Origin: Heliocybe sulcata
Lineage: Eukaryota; Basidiomycota; Agaricomycetes; Gloeophyllales; Gloeophyllaceae
DNA: 59,013 bases
Direction: 5' to 3'
NCBI GenBank assembly: GCA_004369045.1
Contig: ML213531.1
Span: 56,763 to 115,775, forward strand
Of the stretch, positions 1 through 11,800 are shown in pieces. The number at the start of each line of letters is the position of its first letter. The first letter of the stretch is position 1. Under the pieces are notes generated by a model that was not told where the DNA came from, did no database searches, and saw only the letters and a program-made list of their open reading frames with translations. A program made the position numbers and the translations under genes.

Positions 1-234
1 GTTTATGCCTGCCGCTGCAGGAGAACAAGATCGCTTTCGATGATATCGGAGTCTGAATACGGGCGGATGCTCGGCAAATCCCGGTAGGAGTAGTGAGAGC
101 ATGCAAAATGCTATAAAGCTGAAGCACATCGTAAAATACTATAGATGCGCTCAGACAGCCTAGTAACACTTAGAAAGGTCTGACAAAAGTCTCAGTATTT
201 TTTTTTAGCCAAAGAAAGTGCTCGAGCAGAGGAC
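1..234. other. No gene recognised
   Basis: No open frame with protein-like composition and no RNA gene was seen. The stretch borders a repeat copy and may be a diverged part of it. Confidence 0.4.
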
Positions 235-480
235 CCAGATAATGAGCGGAGTTTCAATTTACCAGATACTGAGCGGGATCTCAATATTGTTGCAGATGGT
301 CGCGTTCACCCCCAGCCGTAGGCCGGGAAGAAAATATACTGAATTCTTAGCAAACACAGGCTGTATAGGTCCTACATAGACGTGCCATGATGCATGACAT
401 ACCTCCCCCGATTTTTCTCTTTTCTTTTTCTTTTTCTTTTTCTTTTTTCTTTTCCATGCAGATCTACCATTATCGAGCCC
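235..480 (-). mobile_element. Partial copy of a small repeat, second copy at 22113-22956
   Basis: Read in reverse, the 22113-22956 element matches this stretch in order: the AATGAGCGG block near 241, the CCGTAGGCCGG block near 315, the polypyrimidine run near 415-455, and the terminus CATTATCGAGCCC ending at 480 (CATTATCGTGCCC in the other copy). Immediately after 480 the gypsy protease frame begins, so this element appears to have replaced or interrupted the 5' part of the retrotransposon. The other terminus is not recognisable here. The polypyrimidine run is part of the repeat, not an independent signal. Confidence 0.55.
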
Positions 481-3400
481 GAAGACTCTCCTGAAGAACA
501 AGCTTTCCGACAATTAGGGGTTTACGTGACTGAATTATTCGGATTAGATGGGTCAAAACCAAATTTCCAGTTTGCTGAGCTACCAGATTGCTATGTCATC
601 ACTGAGTTGAATGGCGTGCAAGTACCCCGCAATATGTACCCCAGTATTGAATGCAACACGTCCACTACACGGGATTTCAAGCGCATGATTCCCAAACCTA
701 TTGTCGTGGTCGTGCAAATAAACGGACGACCAGTGCGAGTGTTGCTCAATTCGGGGTCCTTGGCGGACTTCATGTCCATAGATCTCGCGAATCAACTCCG
801 GCTTCCCAAGGTCGAATTGGCCAAGCCACTTCCTGTTTAATTGGCAGTTCAGGATTCACGATCCAAAGTGAACTGGGGAGCCACTGCGCGTATTCAATAC
901 CAAACGATCGACAGTAATCGCTACTTCGATCTCATGAATCTACAGAACTACGACCTGATCCTCGGAACACCGTTCCTGTTCCAGCATAACATTATGTTGG
1001 GCCTGAACCCGCCCAAAGTAGTCGTAGGCAGCGCCAGTCCCTTGCCTATTCGTGGCGAAGGAGTGCAAGCGTTAGCCTCATGAGCCGCCGACCTGCTAGC
1101 ACATGACCTAGATCATGTGCGCGAGCAGCTGATCCGTTACGCTGAACCAATCTTTCTCGACGGCCGTGAAGTGCCCCTGCCTCCTTTCTGAGCAGTGAAT
1201 CATTCAATACCATTGAAGGATGAATCGAAAATCTATAGCTGGCGCCCGAGCAAATGCCCAGACCCCCAACGACAGAATTGGATCGAGAAGCATGACGCCT
1301 ACCTCCAGAGCAGAAAATGGGAACCAACACATTCTCGTAACGCCTGTCCAATGCTTCTATTGACCAAGCCGGGTACAGGAGTACGGGGCATACCTCCGGA
1401 ACTCCGAATTGCAGTCGATTTACGCGAGCGAAACGCCAATACTATCAAGCTCACCACGCCACTTCCCGATATAGAAGGCATCCTCCGGCGAGTGGCTTGC
1501 AAGAAGTATTGCTCGCTCTTGGATCAGAAGGATGCCTATGAACAAGTGCGAATAATACCTGAGCACATGGAACGTACAGCTATGACTACCCCAGACGGCA
1601 ACATGGTCAGTTTGGTACTCCAGCAAGGAGATACCAATGGACCGGCGACCTTTCAAGCCTTGATGTGTCATATTTTCGCTGCACACCTCGGGGTGGTAAT
1701 GGACGTATATCTCAACGACATCGTCATCTATACCAACACGATCGAAGATCATATCCGCGTAGTCAGAATGGTCATTGACACCTTGAAAAAAGAACAACTA
1801 TTCTTGGGACGCAAGAAGGTTCATTTTTTATGCAAGGAACTCAAGATTCTAGGACGCATTGTCGACAATGAAGGTATCCGTATGGACCCTCATAAAGTCG
1901 ACAGTGTGGTAGCCTGGAAAGTGCCAACCAACCGCGATCTCCTCAAGGGGTTCCTGGGGTCCGTAGGGTACCTGGCAGACAATCTTGCCAATGTCCGCAT
2001 TCCTATGGGAATTTTGTCTGCTCTGACAGGCAACACAGTACCTTTTCGTTGGGACGAGACACACCAACGCGCGTTTGAGGAAATCAAACAGCTCGTGCAA
2101 GCTCATCGAGAACACCGGCATAAGCCACTCGACTACTCAGTTCAAGCTCCGCCTATATTTCTTGTGACCGATGCATCTCATGGTGGCCTTTCGGGTGTAG
2201 TAAGCCAAGGGCCTGATTATAAGACAGCAAGCGTTGCAGCGTTTTACTCTGCCAAGATGAATACGACTCAACAGAACTACGCGGTACACGAGCAAGAAAT
2301 GCTCACGGGAGTTGAATCAATGTTACGCCACCGAGACATCCTGCAGGGAGCTCGTTTCCGGTGGATGACAGATCACAAAGGGTTGATACATCTTATGTGC
2401 CAAAAGAATCTGACTGGACGTCAGGCACGATGGCTCGAAAAAATCTCTGAATTCGACTTCAAGATTGAGCACGTGCCCGGCGTCGAGAATGTCTTAGCCG
2501 ATGCTTTATCACGCATTTATTCAAGCAATAGCCCTGGCACCGTGCGCGCACATTCTGAATACACGTATCACGACGACACGAATAACCAGCTCGATGCATT
2601 CGGTATTTCGATGCCTGTGCTAGTTGGACTGGAGGCGTTAGCAATAGCGCCACCTGAGACTAGTCGACCTGAGACTTCCAAGGAATTTGCCAAGCGCATT
2701 CGGAAATTTCGGTTACTAGGTCCTCGCCCTAGTCAGGAAGGGGGGGATCCAGAGCCTGGCACGTCAAACGAGAAACCAAAGAGCTCAGAACCTGTCAATG
2801 ATGGCTCTACGGGGAACGCCGAAAGCGACTTTCGAGACCATGCGAATAGCGTGTGTCAAGAAGTTGCTGAATTAGTACAGCAGCACAGCCACTTGCCTTC
2901 TATCATCGTCGATCGAATGGATGCAAACAGTGGCGCCGACCTGTTTAATTATATCTCGGCTGCCGGAAATACTTCAATCGAGGACGCTGTCCATGATCGT
3001 TATAAGGAAGATCCCATGTTCAACTCCATCCTCGAGAAGCCGAAGGATTATAAGAACTTTTCTGTATCCAACGGCCTGATCTACCTACTACTGCAAGGCA
3101 GAAGAGTGTTGTGTTTACCCGATGTTAAGCACAACGATCGAAGCGTGCGGGAAATAGCTATTTCCAACCCGCACATGCTGCTCGCCCATTTAGGCGCACA
3201 GAAGACCCTCGATCTCCTCCGTGACCATGTATGGTGGAAGGAGATGGTCCAGCACGTCAAACTCTATTGCGCCACTTGTGTGACCTGCAACAGGAGCAAA
3301 CCTAGCATGCAGAAGCTGTACAGCCTCCTGAATCCGCTGGATATACCATCCAGGCCCTGGGAAGCAATTGGAATTGACTTCGTCGGGCCTTTTCCGGTGT

Positions 3401-5484
3401 CCAAGAACCGAGACGGTGGCTTTGACAGCATAACCATCATCATTGATCTATTAACAGCCATGGTACATTTAGTGCCTAGCCGGGACAATTACAAGGCACG
3501 CCACATCGCAGAACTTGTGTTCGCTGAAGTCTACAAACATCACGGCCTGCCAAAAGCAATCATAAGCGACCGGGATGTACTGTTCACATCGCAATTCTGG
3601 GGCCACCTGCATAAACTGATGTGCGTGGAGCTCCGAATGTCAAGTGCCTATCACCCTCAATCTGACGGATCAACGGAGCATGCTATTAAAACCGTAACTC
3701 AAATGTTGTGGCAATGCATTGGCGTCAGGCAACATGACTGGGTACTCAAACTCCCGGCCATTGAGTTTGCCATCAACCTTTCTCGATCTGCAAGCATGGG
3801 GTTCGCTCCATTCTTCCTTAATACAGGACGGATGCCGAGAACCATGATATGGAACGACCCGCAACCCGACAAATACCCTGGTGTTCGAAGGATGGCTATG
3901 CAGATCAAATCAGCCAGAATGGCTGCACATGACAGCATGATTGGTGCCCGGGTCAAGCAAACCCGGGATGCCAATCGACACAGACGCCCGGCTCCCTTCA
4001 CCAAGGGCGATCTTGTGTATGTATCATCCAAGAATATCTGATGGCCCAAGAACCTGGCCAAGAAGCTGTTACCAAAATGGCTCGGTCCTTATCTTATCGA
4101 GAAGGATTTTGGAAATAACTCATATCGACTTGAGTTGTCCTCAAACTTGAGATCGCGTGGAATACATAATGTTTTCCATGCTTCTCTTTTGAGGATCCAT
4201 GAGCCCAACGACGACAGGCTATTCCCCGGTCGCCTGGACTCGCAGGTATTATTAACCGATGAGGACACGGCCGGAGTGGAACCTGAATGGGCAGTTGAAC
4301 GGATACTAGCACATAAGGGAAAAGGGCCGGACGCCCTCTTTCTTTTGCAGTGGCGTTCTGGAGACGAGACTTGGCTCCCCTATCACGAAATTTCACATCT
4401 CGCACCCCTTAAAGTCTACTTTGACGCGGCAGGAGTCAATGACATCCGGAGTTTGCCCGAAGGGACGGGTAAACCTCCAGCGGACGATCCTCAGATATTC
4501 CTGGGTGGCATATTCTACTCCTCTACAGACTCGGATATAACTCCTACGGAGCGCTCGTCGATTTCCCTCCCTACACGACGCAGACCCACTTCGTCGAGCA
4601 ACCATCTCTCTCACTCGCGTTGTTTGGTCGCTTCAGCCACTCCAGCCACAAACACCATGGTCGCTGCTATAGATCACTTCATTAACCTTCGCCGTGACCT
4701 CGTTACTCGCCTCGTAAAGATGGATGAGGGCCGCTATACGTACACCTGGCACTTCGAGCAGGTGAGGGACTTCTTTGGCTTTAGCGAGTCCCTCGAACAG
4801 TACGAGGACAGGGAATTGCCGAAGAAGCCGATCATCCCGGGCGGTTACATCGTCTTCGCCGATCTTTTCAATAAAGAGCCTACCCCATTCAAATTAAACA
4901 TCCCCAACTATCGTGACAACTGGGTCATCAAACCTGGACGTCCTCTTGGCATCGAGGCTATTATTGGGGGTAAGGAGATCGACCCGCTCTATATTGATAT
5001 CAAACGGCTGGAGAGGGAGTTACAGGAATGGAAGGATCAGGCGGCTGATACCGCGCTCGATTCTTCTCGGCGCCATATGGAAGGGTTGAAGAGGAAGACG
5101 GCGGATCGCACGATGCAGGAGCTTCGTGACCGTACCGATCTCGAAGAGAAGCGGTGCCGTATGAGGCTCGATACCACCCTTCGGGACAAGATGCCTATGC
5201 CCGAGGGACGTGACACTCACGACGCCGACGAAGGCCGTGTTCCTGGTGCGAAGGACAAGGTGCCCCGTCCTTCCAACACCCGTTCTGCCAAGTCGAAGGT
5301 CGACGCCACCACGGGGCCGACCACTCGCCATTTGCCGGGGTCACGTCCCGCTATGGCCAATCACGGCAAGCCGCTCGCCGACGCCGAAGGCTCGAGCTCT
5401 ACCGCAACCACTTCCTCGCCTATCAGCAAGGACCTACGCCTGATCAACGAGGATGGTACTCCCATGGAGGAGGACGACATGTGA
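481..5484 (+). pseudogene. Decayed Ty3/gypsy chromodomain retrotransposon polyprotein (pol), 5' truncated
   Basis: One continuous frame with no frameshift is interrupted by stops at 838-840 (TAA), 1081-1083, 1189-1191 and 4039-4041 (TGA). Domains in order: a retropepsin-like protease (about 600-1000) whose catalytic Asp-Ser-Gly reads Asn-Ser-Gly; reverse transcriptase (about 1400-1900) with YLNDI in place of YLDDI; RNase H (about 2150-2500, LVTDASHGG); an integrase with an HHCC zinc region (about 3165-3300) and an apparently intact D-D-E core (IDFVGPF, SDRDVLF, STEHAIK); a chromodomain (about 4275-4430); and a further 350-residue acidic/basic tail to 5484. Gag is missing. This is known chromovirus order. 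The two catalytic Asp-to-Asn changes and the stops fit C-to-T/G-to-A decay, so the copy cannot be autonomous. Confidence 0.93.
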
Positions 5485-5502
5485 AGGGGTATGCTACCCC
5501 TT

Positions 5503-5511
5503 GGAAGGGGG
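5503..5511 (+). other. Polypurine tract of the gypsy element
   Basis: An all-purine run (GGAAGGGGG) lies two bases upstream of the 3' LTR, where plus-strand DNA priming occurs in LTR retrotransposons. Its position supports the LTR start at 5514. Confidence 0.7.
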
Positions 5512-5513
5512 TA

Positions 5514-5814
5514 TGTGACGGTTCGGAGTCGTAGACCGGAGGACCGCACGTGGGTTTCCTTATTCGTTCTTTATTTCCTTATTCGCTCTTTGTGGCTGAA
5601 AGCCTAGTTACACTCCTTTATGTTTACAACCCCTCTCCTTCAACATTTCTATTTGCTTATGTTAAGAAAGCCACACCGTAGAACGTATTTAAGACCCGTA
5701 GTTCTACGCTTGTACGCTAGCTTAGCTTGTCTCTCAATATCTCACTGTTCTGAAAACCGTCTCCTCTGTTTGAATCTGCGTGTGCTGCCACCTGCTTAGT
5801 CAGCTAGTGTCACA
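5514..5814 (+). repeat. 3' LTR of the gypsy element
   Basis: This 301-bp segment begins TGTGAC and ends GTCACA, a perfect inverted terminal pair of the TG...CA type, directly after the polypurine tract. It holds a TATTTAA box at about 5686. No matching 5' LTR lies in the window, because the 5' part of the element is lost. Confidence 0.8.
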
Positions 5815-6016
5815 CCAGCCGACACTTCTGGCCATCCAACAGTTTGCATGGGCACTATGACTCGTCTAGTAAAGAAGGCTCCTTTCCCATACAGGTGTGG
5901 AACATCATTCGGGGAAACGGAGTAGTATCCTGCGACAGAACCATCGCTAAATGCAATACTTTGGTAGCGGATATTGTTCACAAACGCTACTACTTGATTC
6001 ACCACACTGGGGGCTT
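5815..6016 (-). pseudogene. Host gene fragment cut by the gypsy LTR
   Basis: The minus strand carries an open segment of good protein-like composition (VNQVVAFVNNIRYQSIAF and onward) that starts just after a possible splice acceptor at 6017-6019 and runs straight into the LTR at 5814, where the frame soon stops. The downstream part of the gene is not seen beyond the element. I do not recognise the family. It is most simply an exon left from a gene broken by retrotransposon insertion. Confidence 0.4.
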
Positions 6017-8040
6017 CTGATCAGATAGGATTATGCACGGGCAGATGAAGATTGCATTGGCCTTAGCTCTCTGGGAACTGCGGGCACCGGTACGTCATCG
6101 AGAAATATTCACCAGAGCCAGCATTCACTTGTGGGTAGCCGGCCACCGCTCACGTGGCATTTTTACGAGTCCTGAGTAGAACTGTGGTAGCGTTGTGATT
6201 AAGTAACACTATATATAATACTATACATATAATACTACAGTGATTCCGGTAAATAAAACCCTCCAGTTGAATATACTTCACGCATCGTGCCATAGAATCT
6301 GGCTCAACTGACCTGCGCCACCGACTACAAGTCCCATTCAACGTGTATTCCCACGGTAACAGAGGTGAATTCGACAGCATTGAAGGGTGAGGGATGCTAA
6401 AGGGGTGATAAAATCTTGAAAATATTCCGGTACGCAGGTCCTATTCTCATATGCTTATATTCAAAATTTGAGGTGCAAAGGAATGAGCATCATGGAGACC
6501 GACAAGAATTAGTGATCGAGACCACTACAAAACGCGTTTCGTACTCCGCTTGTAGTCTCAATAGGGGCGGGGTTTCATTTGAGTGTATTGACAACTACAA
6601 AGACGTTCATACTCCGATTACTCGGCATCTACTTTCCCACGGCGGGAACGTTCGGCAGCGCGCCCAAAAAATGCATGCAAAGACTCATCCTTCGTAAACT
6701 CAGGACTCGTAACGTCTATTAGTGCACAGGGACATCCACAGTTCTGCTGTACATTCTCGCATATGTGTTTGCACAGAGCAGAACACCAATTTTCTATGGG
6801 TACAAGAAATTCCCATGTTCACCTCTAATGGCGCGTACACCTTGCTCATGAGTGCAGTGTCGCTTACCGCGATGTGCTCATGCTATTTGACGCCGAGTCT
6901 GACCGTCAGACTCGGCGTCAAATAGCATGAGCACATCGCGGCCAGACTCTGACCCTGCTCTTCTTGTTGCTTCTTGTTGAGATACTCGACTCTTCGATAG
7001 CTTCATCGTGCAAGGTTTCTCTCCTCGGAGATTATACGGCGAATGGCTGAGGTTCAAATACATGCAGGGTACGCTCTCTTTCTTAGTCGAGCTTTTGGCG
7101 CACAATATTCTCCTAGATGATAATCACCGGACGTTCCCAACCTCCTGTCCGCTATGCTCGGATTATTCAATTGTTCTGTCCTTGACAAGTATCCTCTTGG
7201 CGATTCAGCGTCACGCTCATCCCCGGATTTGCGATCACATGCCAGCAGGCGTCGTTGATTGGTTGCGCCGTTCAGTGATGGCAGTGGAAACCCATTCCCC
7301 GCAAGTCCGAATGGGGTTCTCATTATCCCACAACGCACAGGGATAGCACTGTTAAGCTTTCTCCGGCAATCATAAGTGAGCAGCCACAGCTCGCCACGAT
7401 TAGCCTAGGCAAGACCTACCGAATTGTAATATATTGGCTCTCAAGTCTTGGTCTTGATTGATGGCTCTTCCGTTCCGGACGGAGCGCGCCTTCTCTGGTT
7501 TTCCTCCTTCAAACCATGATGGAGTTCCGTTCGCCCACCTTATGTTGTCTCCAACGAAATGATAGTCCGCGCCGAAGACGGTGAACGGGCTAGTAGTCAG
7601 TCCGCATATGCTCGATGTTCGGTGCGTCAGCTGTTCATCCTCATTCACTCGGAGCATAGCACACTGAATACGAGCGCTACGTCTAGTACCAGCCTGCTGT
7701 GCCACTCTGAAGACAGCCGCCCTAACCGTCGCATCTTCTCCGTGGCTCGACCCTGCTCAATCGTAATCGATCCTCAAATCTAACTCCCGTATTCCTCGCC
7801 CCCTTTGTCGGGTCTCGCTCTCTCCGAGCGGCTGTCCTCGCTACGTTCCATTGCCCGGGGATCATTCTCTCCTGGTCGTCTGTCTAGTCCAGCTTCTTCC
7901 CTCCTTCCGATATCCCCAAGTAAACAGCCTATACGACTTTGCATTATAAAGACCATCTGTTCGCCACTACAATCCTCATCCCTCGGGACTCACTCGCCAA
8001 CACCTACATCCTACCAGGTCTCCGCTCTACTCCAATTGCC
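6017..8040. other. Gene-poor relic region
   Basis: Apart from the palindrome, no gene could be supported. Open frames up to about 110 codons exist on both strands (for example 7008-7346 plus, 7400-7705 minus), but none shows splice-consistent continuation or a known motif. The stretch 6515-6610 has scattered CTACAA/TTGTAG motifs also seen near 58640-59010, possibly a common MITE family. The pyrimidine-rich 7800-8040 is probably the promoter and leader of the next gene. Confidence 0.4.
6867..6941. repeat. Near-perfect 75-base palindrome (37-bp arms, 1-base centre)
   Basis: Bases 6867-6903 and 6905-6941 are exact reverse complements around a single C at 6904. The arm begins CCGCGATGTGCTCATG. 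No coding frame accounts for it. Confidence 0.95.
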
Positions 8041-8544
8041 ATGTATATCGACTACGAGCGTATCATCGCTGCCATGGCCGTAATGAGCGCCGCTACCGCC
8101 GACTTCTTCAGCTACAAGGGTGACGGTGCGTCTGCCTGCCTCCTCCTTCTACCATCTGCCTCTTTCTCTATAACACGTGCTTTCTGAAACTGACTAAATC
8201 GAAACCTAAACAGCTACGTACTTCTACCCTGGCCTCGGTGCCTGCGGTGGCCACTCCACGTCCTCCGACCTGATCGTCGCTCTCAACACTCAAAAGTACG
8301 CAAACGGAAAGCACTGCGGGAAGCAAATCGCTGTTCACTGTCCGTCCTTTCTTCTTCCTCGAATTTTGGCACTTCATACTCATGTCGGTACTGCGTCGTA
8401 GACAACGGCAAGTCTGTCGACGCGAAAGTCGTAGATGAATGCCCTGGCTGTGGGTCCAACGATATCGACCTGTCGCCTGCTGCGTTCAAGAAACTTGCGC
8501 CATTGGATAAGGGAAGGATTCAGGTTACGTGGGAGTTCAAGTAG
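8041..8544 (+). CDS. Small secreted RlpA-like double-psi beta-barrel protein (expansin/barwin-like)
   Basis: Exons 8041-8125, 8214-8339 and 8402-8544 join in phase into about 117 residues. The mature part has the family hallmarks: TYFYPGLGACGGHS near the N-terminus, HCGKQIAV, and DECPGCGSNDIDLSP followed by a terminal RIQVTWEF. The six-stranded double-psi barrel of this family binds carbohydrate or sits in the cell wall; fungal single-domain members are usually secreted and often developmentally regulated. Start choice is uncertain: the ATG at 8041 gives a short Ala/Met-rich leader (IIAAMAVMSAATA) that is a weak signal peptide, and an unrecognised 5' exon could supply a better one. An ATG at 8074 is also possible. 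Two introns with consensus ends support expression as a real gene. Confidence 0.85.
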
Positions 8545-8802
8545 ATCATTAATATGTCGGCGAGCGACATGAGCGCGGTATGGATGCTGGTCTCTGTTGC
8601 TTTATAGGTGTCGCGTCAAACGGATTGTTTCTCCTCGGGCTGTTTTCCCGCAGACTAAGCTAAATATAATATTGCATATATGTGCAGAAGATAGCTGTAG
8701 AAACTGCACGCCTTATACTAGGCTCACCAACGTGGTCATCGTAGTGTCATGCGCCAGATTAACTCATTGCCATTCTCATTATGTACCCCGTACTATAATA
8801 CG

Positions 8803-11800
8803 CTATTCCAATACCACCAGCACGTTCCCCGAACTCACCACCGTACCCTCCCTAACACCATTACCAAAGCCTTTCACCTTCTTGCCAACACTTTCCTCCC
8901 CTGCCTCGACATTGATCTCCGTCTTCATAGCCTCCAAGATCACCACCACTTGCTCTGCAGACTCGATGACATCGCCAGGCTTGCAACGGATCTTCCAGAC
9001 TGTGGCAGCGAGCGACGATGTGATGGCATCGCCTGCTTCTGAAGCTGCGTTTGGTGGTTAGCACGGTGTGCGTGGAGGGTAGTTGTGGACTGGCTGACCT
9101 TCGACTGCAGCGCCTCCGGACGACGAACTCGCAGCTCTCGCCTTCTCAGCTTCCCATTCACGCAGCAACTCAGTCTCCCTGGGCAAACGACGAGCGGAAA
9201 GCTATATCGAGTTTGACCTGTGCATATAGAGCAAACAACGTACCTCGCTTCCTCAGCAGCCGTCCCATCCGCTTGCCTACGCTTGAACTCCTCAATCTCC
9301 GGAGCAACCGACTTTACAAACGCATTGTACTCCGCAATCGAGAACGTCGCAGGTTCCACCTACCCCAACATATAATTTCCAGTTCGTGACCAACCGGGCA
9401 TGCTCACCTTAAACTTATACCTCCCCGCATCAAATAGCTTCTCCATCTACCGACCGTCATCAAGACACCTCTTTAATAAACCCCGCCGCACATACCTCGA
9501 CATACTCCTCCTCCGTGACAGGCTCAAACACCACCTCATCAAAAGGCTCGAGCAACCACGGCTTCGCAGGGCTAAAGTCTGGCCCACGCCCCCATGTCTG
9601 CCATGGTGGAAGGCTGCGCCCGTACAGCTGGTACCCACCTGGAGATTCTATGGGATATATAGCCGCTACCAGACCCGCAATCCCAATCGCGCCCTGCATG
9701 ATTTAGCGAGCAGAAACGTCGGCATGATACTACCATCGCTCACCCGTGGCGTGTACGTCCGCGAGGGGTTCATTTTCTGACCAACAAGGCGACACCTCGG
9801 GTCCACCTGCTCCAGTGAGATTAGACGTCACTCTCGACATCGTCGCCACTCACTGGAACCAAGAACGGGCACGCCAAGTAGAACCCTACACCAAAGACAA
9901 GCTACACACGGTTCGTCAGTCAGAACCCTGGCCCACGGGGACTTGCAAAACCTACATAAGATGACCGCGTCAGCAGCGCCAACGCCTCCTTCCCGTCCTT
10001 GACGCCATTATTCCGCGCCAAATAGTCGATATTGCTCGGGAGATACACCGCTCGATCACGGATGGACTTCATATATCGCTCCAGCGCTTCCCGGCTCCAT
10101 TTGTCATCGAGGACGATGGGGAACGTGATCCGGCGGCCAGGGAAGGACATCGACTCCATCGAGTCGGGGAGCGAGCGCTCAATCTCCACAAGATTCGCCA
10201 CGAGGTCAGACTGCGTGATCACAGCGGGGTCGTACCTAACCTGCACCACCTTCAGATGCTAAACCACCCAAGAAACCTGAGCCTCTCACAATAGTCGAGC
10301 GAATACACGGACCAAACGCCCGCACCCCTGGGATTTCCCTCTCCTTCGCAGCCGTCTCAAACGCATGTACCCGTGCTCGCACCGCCAAATCGAGCACGAG
10401 CTCTCCATACTCCACCAAAACCGCCTCGTCCCCCGCCTGCTCTCGTTCCATCGGTACCGCGTCACTGAAAAGGCACGCACGCACGCACCTGTCGAAACAC
10501 AACCCTCGGCCGTCCCGTCTCCGCGACAGAATCCACAACCTCCAAAACCGGGCCGCTCCTATCCTCCTCCCCAACCACTCCCATCAACTCCTCCACACTC
10601 CCGCTCCCCCCAGCCCTCACAGCTTTTACCCACCTCTCCGCCCTCTCCCCCACGCGCCGCGCATCCCCCGCCCCCACCCTCCTAAACCTCACCGTCTCCC
10701 CGGGCGCCACCTGGCCCAACTTCCACATCTCCCCGCTCGCCACCGTACACAAACACACATACCCGCCCATATCCGGGCCATCCCTCCCCAGCACCACCGG
10801 CGTGTCCCCATTCACATTCACCGTCCCCCCCGCGTACCCGTTGTCCAGGACATTGCTCGGGTGCGACCCGCCCTCGCCGCCGCTCGCGCGCGACCAGAGG
10901 AGTTTGGGGCCCTCGAGGCGGATGCCCATCCGGTTGGAGGCGGCGCCGACGCGCCAGGGGGTTGCGTAGAATTGCGAGATCCCTTCGGGGGTGAGGAAGT
11001 CGGGCGAGTCATGCGGGCCGGAGAGGCAGTGGAGAGTCCAATCCGCTTGGTAGGTGGGTATCAGCGAGGGAGGGAGGCGGGTGGGCTGTTTGCCTTCGTG
11101 CGGGGCGCAGTCACCGAGGGCGAGGTGGTCGCCTGCTGCGAGCGCACGGCCCTTCACATTCATTTTATCTACAGCTCAAAGCGAGAAGAAAAGAAGGCAG
11201 ACGCACCTGATACCCACCCATCCCAATCGACGTGCTCTTACTCCCCAAATACTCCGGCACATCCGGAAACCCTCCTCTCACCGCGACATACACCCTCCAC
11301 CCCCTCCCCTTCCCTCCTGCCTTCCTCCTCACCACAAGCCTCCCCCCCTTCGGCACCACAACACCCTCCCACATCCCCACCGCCATCTTCCCTCCCTCAA
11401 CCCCCTCCTCGTCCACCATCACCTCCACCTCCGCTCCAGTAACAGCCACAACCGCCGGCACATGGAACCTCAAGCGACACGCCACGAGCGGGACCATCTC
11501 CAGCGCCTCCATCCCCTCCGGGTTCCCAACAATAAGATTCGCAGCGCGAAAGGCAAGCGCGTCCATCGGCCCGCCGCGCGGGATACCGAGGCGCGGCTGG
11601 CGCCCGGGGTAAGCCTGGATGGTCATATCGAGGCCTGCGGCAAGGACGTCCAAAGCCCTGTCCCATTCAATTCAAGGTCAAACTTGACTTGGCGGACACG
11701 AGACTCACCTAGGCACAAACGCAAAAGTGTCGAGAAACGCCGTCGTCGCCTCCCCCCGCATAAACACCTCGCTCTCACATATCGCCTTGAGGTACGCAAC

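Noticed and set aside
415-456. Polypyrimidine run as a retrotransposon polypurine tract or microsatellite
   Set aside because: The same run occurs in the 22113-22956 element, so it belongs to that repeat.
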